This document shows, one piece after another, positions 60,401-64,000 of a stretch of 64,000 bases of DNA. The position numbers and the translations under genes were made by a program. Source of the DNA: Amorphus sp040750475 (GTDB lineage Bacteria; Pseudomonadota; Alphaproteobacteria; Rhizobiales; Amorphaceae); assembly GCF_040750475.1 (NCBI RefSeq), contig NZ_JABJVY010000009.1:62001-126000 (forward strand). The letters are read 5' to 3'. The notes under the pieces are model-generated. The model saw only the letters and a program-made list of their open reading frames with translations, was not told where the DNA came from and did no database searches. The stretch's first letter is position 1, and every line of letters begins with the position of its first letter.

Positions 60401-60564
60401 ATTCGCCGACCCTGGCGCGCTCGATCGCGTTCGCCGCCGTCAAAAGCGGCGGCGCGCGCCTCGGAGAAACGGTCTACGTCACCCGTCACGACGGCGGTGC
60501 GCCGATCAAGGCGACCATCACCGAGCTCGACTTTCTCGCCCAGAAGGAGGCTGGCCGTGTTTGA
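57448..60564 (+). CDS. soxA: Sarcosine oxidase alpha subunit
   Basis: The large 1038-residue subunit. An N-terminal 2Fe-2S-ferredoxin-like fold (PVNFTFDGKPVSGYAGDTIASAL in part), an NAD-binding Rossmann fold (VVGGGPAGLSAARAAARSG), and a C-terminal aminomethyltransferase-like THF domain (LNRVYTNAWSKLAPGRCRYGL, LRAEAGFIIVGQDTDGT). Holds noncovalent NAD+ and the folate site where the methyl group becomes 5,10-methylene-THF. Overlaps soxD at its start and soxG at its end. Confidence 0.96.
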   Translation: MSSSEGTAPGTSLDFRTDGTAAAPADRQQMRAAARQPYRREAGGRVDRSKPVNFTFDGKPVSGYAGDTIASALLANGIHMIARGFKYHRPRGVASAGSDDPAGLVQIGSDAAVTDPNTRASEQEIYAGLEVKSQNAWPSLGFDVGAINDVLHQFLPSGFYYKTFMGPPGSWMGFEKIIRAAAGLGVAPKAPDPDHYDHINHHCEVLVVGGGPAGLSAARAAARSGARVVLCEETAELGGWLLSADPDTRIEGLSPVDWIASVEAELRDHPEVRVLTRTCAYGYYAENQVNLWEKVVDHQMPADRDPRLPRQRNWRIRAREVVLATGATERPLLFPGNDRPGILLASAALTFAERYGVLIGRKIAVVTNNDTGYDAACRLKSAGAGVVAVIDQRATAGPGVAERASSLGIQVRREAGIVATKGRKRISALEVRRLGLDGTPSGPSETIACDALAVAGGFSPNVALFSQSRGQLRYEEAIGAFVPGRSVQRERSAGAANGTFDLAGCLAAGEVAGAEATTAAGFAAAAQATPDVVDPSVSPGVLDPRTVLPTARAGRTFVDTQNDVTVKDLRLAVQEGYHSVEHAKRYTTTGMGTDQGKTVNVNAFAVLADKQTASLPQIGTTTFRQPYKPVTFGAVAGAHTKGHFHPRRTTAMHDWHVQNGAVFETVGDWLRPWVYPQVGESPEAALQREVRAARTEIGVLDASTLGKIDIRGKDARTFLNRVYTNAWSKLAPGRCRYGLMLNEDGMVFDDGVTTCLADDHFHMTTTTGGAARVLAWLEDYLQTEWPDLDVRLTSVTEQWAVVSLTGPRTPELMADLVEDIDPSPDAFPFMSWQTASIDGLPARVFRISFTGGLSYEINVPASYGLWLWQKVMDKGAAYGITPYGTEAMHLLRAEAGFIIVGQDTDGTMTPIDLRMDKLVSETKGDFIGKRSLSRSDTVRTDRRQLVGLLTEDPSTVLTEGAHVIETAHEPAPPVPMLGHVTSSYYSPTLARSIAFAAVKSGGARLGETVYVTRHDGGAPIKATITELDFLAQKEAGRV

Positions 60565-61198
60565 TCCCCGCCGCCGTTCGCCGCTCGCCCACCGCGCCCC
60601 GATCCGCGCGGAAAACGGCGCCGTCAGCCTGGCCGAATGGCCGTTCCTGACCAAGGTCATCATTCGCTGCCTCGCCGAGCGCGACGTGGACGTGATCCTG
60701 CGCACCACGGGCATGACGCTGCCGACCGAGCCGTGCTCCAGCTTCACGCTGCAGAACCGCTCGCTTTTGTGGCTGGGGCCGGACGAGTGGATGCTGATTG
60801 CGCCCGATGGCGAGGCGGAATGCGCCAAGGGCGCGCTCGCCGACGAGCTGATCGAGGCCTACTCCCAGGCCGTGGACGTCACCGACAACTACACCATGAT
60901 CACGCTGACGGGCCTGCGCGCCCGCGACGTGCTCGCCAAGCTCGTGACGATCGATCTGCACCCGCGCCATTTCGCCAAAGGCCGCGTCGTCGGCACGCTG
61001 GTCGCTGCCGCCAACATCGTCTTGTGGCTGCGCGACGAAAGCGATGCGGCCGGCCCGGTGTTCGACATTCTCGTGCGCTCCTCGATGGCCGACTATATGT
61101 GGTGCCTGCTTGCCGAATCCGGACGCGAGTTCGGGTGCCCGGCCCAGGAGCCGCGGGCCGGCGAACCCATGCGCGGCGGCCTTCCCGCCGCCGCCTGA
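60557..61198 (+). CDS. soxG: Sarcosine oxidase gamma subunit
   Basis: The 213-residue gamma subunit resembles the T-protein fold of the folate domain: LLWLGPDEWMLIAP, VDVTDNYTMITLTG and FDILVRSSMADYMW are typical of SoxG. GTG 60557, with AGGAGG seven bases upstream, overlaps the soxA stop by eight bases; the longer frame from 60383 is antisense-free but not used. Completes the complex soxBDAG. Confidence 0.93.
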   Translation: MFDPRRRSPLAHRAPIRAENGAVSLAEWPFLTKVIIRCLAERDVDVILRTTGMTLPTEPCSSFTLQNRSLLWLGPDEWMLIAPDGEAECAKGALADELIEAYSQAVDVTDNYTMITLTGLRARDVLAKLVTIDLHPRHFAKGRVVGTLVAAANIVLWLRDESDAAGPVFDILVRSSMADYMWCLLAESGREFGCPAQEPRAGEPMRGGLPAAA

Positions 61199-61221
61199 GC
61201 GCCAGCCTCTCTCAAAACGAC

Positions 61222-61258
61222 CGAGCCCGCGCGAGAGGACCGCGCGGGCTCGTTTGCG
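61222..61258 (+). terminator. Terminator between soxG and the reductase gene
   Basis: A perfect 12-bp stem (CGAGCCCGCGCG at 61222-61233 with CGCGCGGGCTCG at 61241-61252) around a seven-base loop, followed by TTTGCGTT on the plus strand, 23 bases after soxG. On the minus strand it is followed by GTCGTTTTGAG, so it may weakly stop the convergent gene also. Confidence 0.8.
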
Positions 61259-61279
61259 TTCAAGAAGGAGAAAAGAGGG

Positions 61280-62179
61280 TCAGATCCCGCCGTCGCTCGC
61301 CGCTGCGGGCGCTTCGACTGGCAGCGGCCAGGTCCCGCGCGACACCAGCCAATCGGCGGTTCGGCGCAAGCCCCCGAACGGATAGATGTGCGCCATGGCG
61401 ATGGAGCTGACCGGCTCCGAGCGGATATAGGCATCGATCGGCCCCAGCACCGCCTCAGCGCTGTAACTCGTCGCCAGGACCGCATAGGCATCGGCATTCT
61501 GTCGCAACACCGACATCGACGCGCCGACGCCGCACAGCCCGGCATATTTCAAAAGCGTCCCGATCTTGGCCGGACCCGCAAGGCCGACATGGATCGGAAG
61601 CCGGTTGCCGGAGCGCTCCAGGCGGCGCGTCCAGGCGACCACCCGGCGTGGATCGAACCCGAACTGGGTAACGATCCGCATATTGGTCCCGGTGCGCGCG
61701 GCAAACTCGTTCTTCCAGGAAAGCGCGCTCAGGAGCCCCTCCTCGTCGGCATGGGCAAAGCCGGTGGGATGCCCGGCGACCGCCAGCGTGGAAAAGCCCT
61801 GGTCGGCGAAGATGCCGGTCGCAAGCGCCTCCATCGACGAGGAAAACGGGCCAGCAGGCTGGTCGACATCGCCCGCAATCACGAGCGCTTCCGAGGCCCC
61901 GCCATCGCGTGCGAGCCGGGCCAGCCGCTGGGCGAGCGCCCCCCGACTTTCCACCCGGCGCACCGCGACATGGGGAACCGGGATTAGTCCGGCGCGCGAC
62001 AGTCGGCGCGCGGCTTCGACCTGCACCGTCATCGGCACATTGCGGATTTCCGGCAGATAGACCCGGGTTCCCGCCGGGAACAGCCGCTCGAGATCGGCGA
62101 TCTCGAGGATCTGACGCGGTGCCGCTTCGATGGAAGCGGACAGCTTGGCCGACGCGGCGGCAGAAGAGAATTCGACCAT
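61280..62179 (-). CDS. metF: Methylenetetrahydrofolate reductase (MetF-like)
   Basis: Reduces 5,10-methylene-THF to 5-methyl-THF. The 299-residue TIM-barrel protein has LIPVPHVAVRRV, ALVIAGDVDQPAGPF, the flavin-site aspartate region and a KYAGLCGVGAS motif. It is divergent from the standard MetF but matches a type found beside sarcosine and betaine catabolism genes. ATG 62179 with GGGGA eight bases upstream. Convergent with the sox operon; it drains the methylene-THF made by sarcosine oxidase. Confidence 0.88.
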   Translation of the reverse strand: MVEFSSAAASAKLSASIEAAPRQILEIADLERLFPAGTRVYLPEIRNVPMTVQVEAARRLSRAGLIPVPHVAVRRVESRGALAQRLARLARDGGASEALVIAGDVDQPAGPFSSSMEALATGIFADQGFSTLAVAGHPTGFAHADEEGLLSALSWKNEFAARTGTNMRIVTQFGFDPRRVVAWTRRLERSGNRLPIHVGLAGPAKIGTLLKYAGLCGVGASMSVLRQNADAYAVLATSYSAEAVLGPIDAYIRSEPVSSIAMAHIYPFGGLRRTADWLVSRGTWPLPVEAPAAASDGGI

Positions 62180-62429
62180 GACCAATCCCCGAGCAAGTTC
62201 CAGGCGCACCTGCGCGATGCCAAATCGCGGCAGTCTAACGATCATCATGGCCTGTCAGGCCGGTGCGAGGCTGGCGTGCCTGCGACGTCGACAACCGAGT
62301 TTTCGACGCATTTGCGACACTCGGCCCACAGGCTGGGGGAGCAAATCCCACACACCCCTTTGTCAATGCCTCGAATCGGTGGGCAGTTCCCCAAGAGGGG
62401 GATGAGGAAAGGCACCATCCGCGTTGCGC

Positions 62430-63227
62430 CTACTCCGTGGTGTCGCCCGCAGTGAGATAGTGCTCCGCCCACTCCTCCCGCGGGATCGCATCGCCGACAT
62501 GGAAGCTGAAGGCCGTCACCTCGGTTAGCTCAGGAGCGACATCGCAGGTGTAGCGGATTTCGTACCAAAGATGCCGGGAACGGATCGCGCCGCCTTCGGC
62601 GCGCAGGCGCAACTTGTCGAAGTTCAGCTCCGCCATGGCGTAGGCCACGAGATAGTCGGGATCGAACTCCGCGTTCCAGGCCCGCACCTGCTCCAGCGCT
62701 TCGGCGTTGCAGAGCTGGATCATCCGCTCGTCGGCGGAAAGGCCGAACAAGGTCCGGCGCGTCTCGGCGTTGCGCGGATCGTCCAGCACCGCCGACGACA
62801 AGATCCGCTCGGCCTGGATCAACCCGTCGTCCGACGGCGGAGGACTGAGAGCGTCAACTTCCTCCGGCGGAGGCGGGCTCGGCTCGGCGGCAGGCTCCTG
62901 CGGCGGCGCGGCCGGACGCCTCAGCGCCTCGAACTGCGTCTGGCTCAGAATCTCCACGGAAACCGGGCGCTCGGGACGCCGGACCGCAGGCGCGCGAAAG
63001 GCCAGAAGCCCCAAGCCGCCGATCACGACCACATGGCCAAGAATCGACACGGCCAACAGCCAGGGCGGCAGCCGGTCCAGCTGCCTGCGTGCGAGACTCG
63101 GTCCGCTTTTGTCGGACTCGCGGAGCGAATCTAAGTTAGTGTTTCGACGCGTTTCCAGGCCAACCGGCTTCCACTTGGCCTGGAAACGCTCTGGCGTCCG
63201 TTCGCCGCCCATTGCCGTATCGCCCAC
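62430..63227 (-). CDS. DUF930 domain-containing membrane-anchored protein
   Basis: A protein of up to 265 residues with one membrane segment (about 53-78), a proline-rich linker (AAPPQEPAAEPSPPPPEE) and a DUF930 domain with DDPRNAETRRTLFGLSADER and MIQLCNAEALEQV. Function unknown. The start is unclear: GTG 63227 and ATG 63212 are the only candidates before the membrane segment, and the first codons after them run through a dispersed repeat (63146-63192). The repeat would then be translated in frame. Confidence 0.82.
   Translation of the reverse strand: MGDTAMGGERTPERFQAKWKPVGLETRRNTNLDSLRESDKSGPSLARRQLDRLPPWLLAVSILGHVVVIGGLGLLAFRAPAVRRPERPVSVEILSQTQFEALRRPAAPPQEPAAEPSPPPPEEVDALSPPPSDDGLIQAERILSSAVLDDPRNAETRRTLFGLSADERMIQLCNAEALEQVRAWNAEFDPDYLVAYAMAELNFDKLRLRAEGGAIRSRHLWYEIRYTCDVAPELTEVTAFSFHVGDAIPREEWAEHYLTAGDTTE
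63146..63192. repeat. Dispersed repeat copy 5, inside the DUF930 frame
   Basis: GACGCGTTTCCAGGCCAACC, then GGCTTCCACTTGGCCTGGA and AACGCTCT. GTTTCCAGGCCAA pairs with TTGGCCTGGAAAC. It is the most complete palindromic copy of the family and lies within the first codons of the DUF930 open frame. The ORF reads it as ERFQAKWKPVGLETRRN. Confidence 0.65.
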
Positions 63228-63321
63228 TTCGGCCAGGCCCGGAATGGGACCGCTTCGACAAAGCGGACAAAGGCGACCTTTGTGGTGGTTTTTCGGCGAC
63301 CTTTCGTTTCGGGTGACGGCC

Positions 63322-64000
63322 TTACAATGGAAGCAGCGCCCAATAGTCGAGATCGAGCACGACCGCCGGATCGTAACGTCCTTCGGCGTCGAGATCCGGG
63401 AAATCCGTGCACGGCCGGTCCTTGGTCGCGATCGTCCTCAGCCGAAGCGCCCCGACATCGCGGCGGCCGGGGATCTCGCCCTTGTCGATCACTTCCGACC
63501 ACGCATAGATCGTGTCGCCCGCAAAGGCAGGCGCGACATGGCGCCCCCCGTTGATAGCGGCAACGTGGAAGGCCGAAGCGATCCCGTTGAAGGACAGCCC
63601 GCGGGCGAGCGAAATGATGTGGCCGCCATAGATCAATCGCCGGCCGAATCGCCCCTCGCCCTCAGTGTGCTGGTTGAAGTGAACCTTGGCGGTGTTCTGG
63701 TAGAGCCGGGTGGCAATCTGATGCTCGGCTTCCTCGATCGTCATGCCGTCGACATGGTCGATCCGCTCGCCGATCTCATAGTGCTCATGGCGGAAGGGCG
63801 ACCCGGCAAAAGCCTCCTCCCACTCGTCCATATCCAGAAGCGGCACCGCGTCGCCGAGCATGTCGGCGTCCAGGGCCGCGGGAAGCTCCGGCACATGCGG
63901 TTCTGGCGGCGGCGTGGCGGGATCGCGCTTGCGCACCATCACCCAGCGCACATAGTCGAGCACCTCGGTGCCGTCCGATTTGTAGCCGGTGGAGCGGACA
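63322..64000 (-). CDS. mch: Mesaconyl-CoA hydratase-like MaoC dehydratase (partial, 5' end outside window)
   Basis: The frame is open from the right edge to a stop at 63322, giving 225 residues of the C-terminal part. VRSTGYKSDGTEVLDYVRWVM and VRKRDP, followed by a hotdog domain with HFNQHTEGEGRFGRRLIYGGHIISLARGL, match mesaconyl-CoA (beta-methylmalyl-CoA) hydratase of the ethylmalonyl-CoA pathway for acetyl-CoA assimilation. Near the visible end the family pattern continues, so the gene is intact as far as can be seen. Confidence 0.82.
   Translation of the reverse strand, partial: VRSTGYKSDGTEVLDYVRWVMVRKRDPATPPPEPHVPELPAALDADMLGDAVPLLDMDEWEEAFAGSPFRHEHYEIGERIDHVDGMTIEEAEHQIATRLYQNTAKVHFNQHTEGEGRFGRRLIYGGHIISLARGLSFNGIASAFHVAAINGGRHVAPAFAGDTIYAWSEVIDKGEIPGRRDVGALRLRTIATKDRPCTDFPDLDAEGRYDPAVVLDLDYWALLPL

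Noticed and set aside
1..64000. CRISPR arrays, insertion sequences with transposase, prophage
   Set aside because: No regularly spaced direct repeats, no transposase or integrase frames and no phage structural genes were seen.

Overview
The window is 64 kb of GC-rich DNA from an alphaproteobacterium, most likely of the order Hyphomicrobiales (Rhizobiales). Supporting signs are the argH-lptM-lysA-DUF4175 order with a divergent tlpA-type gene, a recA promoter with a GTTC-N7-GTTC LexA box, a CckA kinase, a single-cysteine DksA, a perfect TTAA-N7-TTAAC CtrA-type site and a mesaconyl-CoA hydratase. I cannot name a genus. There is no rRNA, CRISPR array, transposase or phage cluster. Two tRNA genes are present (Ser-GCT, Gly-GCC).

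Layout. 1-2.4 kb: a TonB-dependent receptor (cut by the left edge) with its FecR anti-sigma factor and FecI-type sigma factor. 2.5-3.4 kb: a coding remnant, tRNA-Ser and tRNA-Gly. 3.7-12.8 kb: housekeeping genes ftsX, ftsE, a DUF4175/TIGR02302 membrane protein, lysA, a HicAB toxin-antitoxin locus wedged between lysA and lptM, argH and a divergent TlpA-type thioredoxin. 12.9-24.5 kb: a small protein, a voltage-gated K+ channel with a zinc ribbon, a giant alpha-2-macroglobulin coupled to pbpC, SOS-controlled recA and a DUF2254 protein. 24.6-38.5 kb: cckA, a FliO-like protein, dksA, a MoxR ATPase and its VWA partner separated by a YiiX-like protein, SixA, YcjX, a DUF697 protein and an acetyltransferase, then a ClpP-like and helical membrane protein pair.

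38.9-50.5 kb is the most unusual region. It holds an RsbW-type kinase and a STAS antagonist, a SpoIIE/PP2C phosphatase, two short membrane sensors, two sensor-MFS fusion proteins arranged as mirror images around a divergent promoter, a Tat-exported ABC-type binding protein without permease or ATPase, an acetyltransferase and a PAS-nucleotide cyclase. All five membrane sensors seem to share one periplasmic domain. I read this as one signalling system in which a periplasmic ligand controls a partner switch. I know of no description of this combination.

50.6-64 kb: a glycosyltransferase, a small secreted protein with the CtrA-type site, then one-carbon genes: a GlxA/GbdR-type AraC regulator, formate-THF ligase, heterotetrameric sarcosine oxidase soxBDAG and a methylenetetrahydrofolate reductase. 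Together these fit growth on glycine betaine or sarcosine, with methyl groups passing through tetrahydrofolate. A DUF930 protein and a partial mesaconyl-CoA hydratase end the window. Non-coding repeats are prominent: a 173-bp MITE-like element with TA ends (two full copies, one remnant), a family that begins at gene stop codons, and a palindrome family with a CTTTCGCGGG-type core, two of whose copies bracket a 169-bp element between soxB and soxD.
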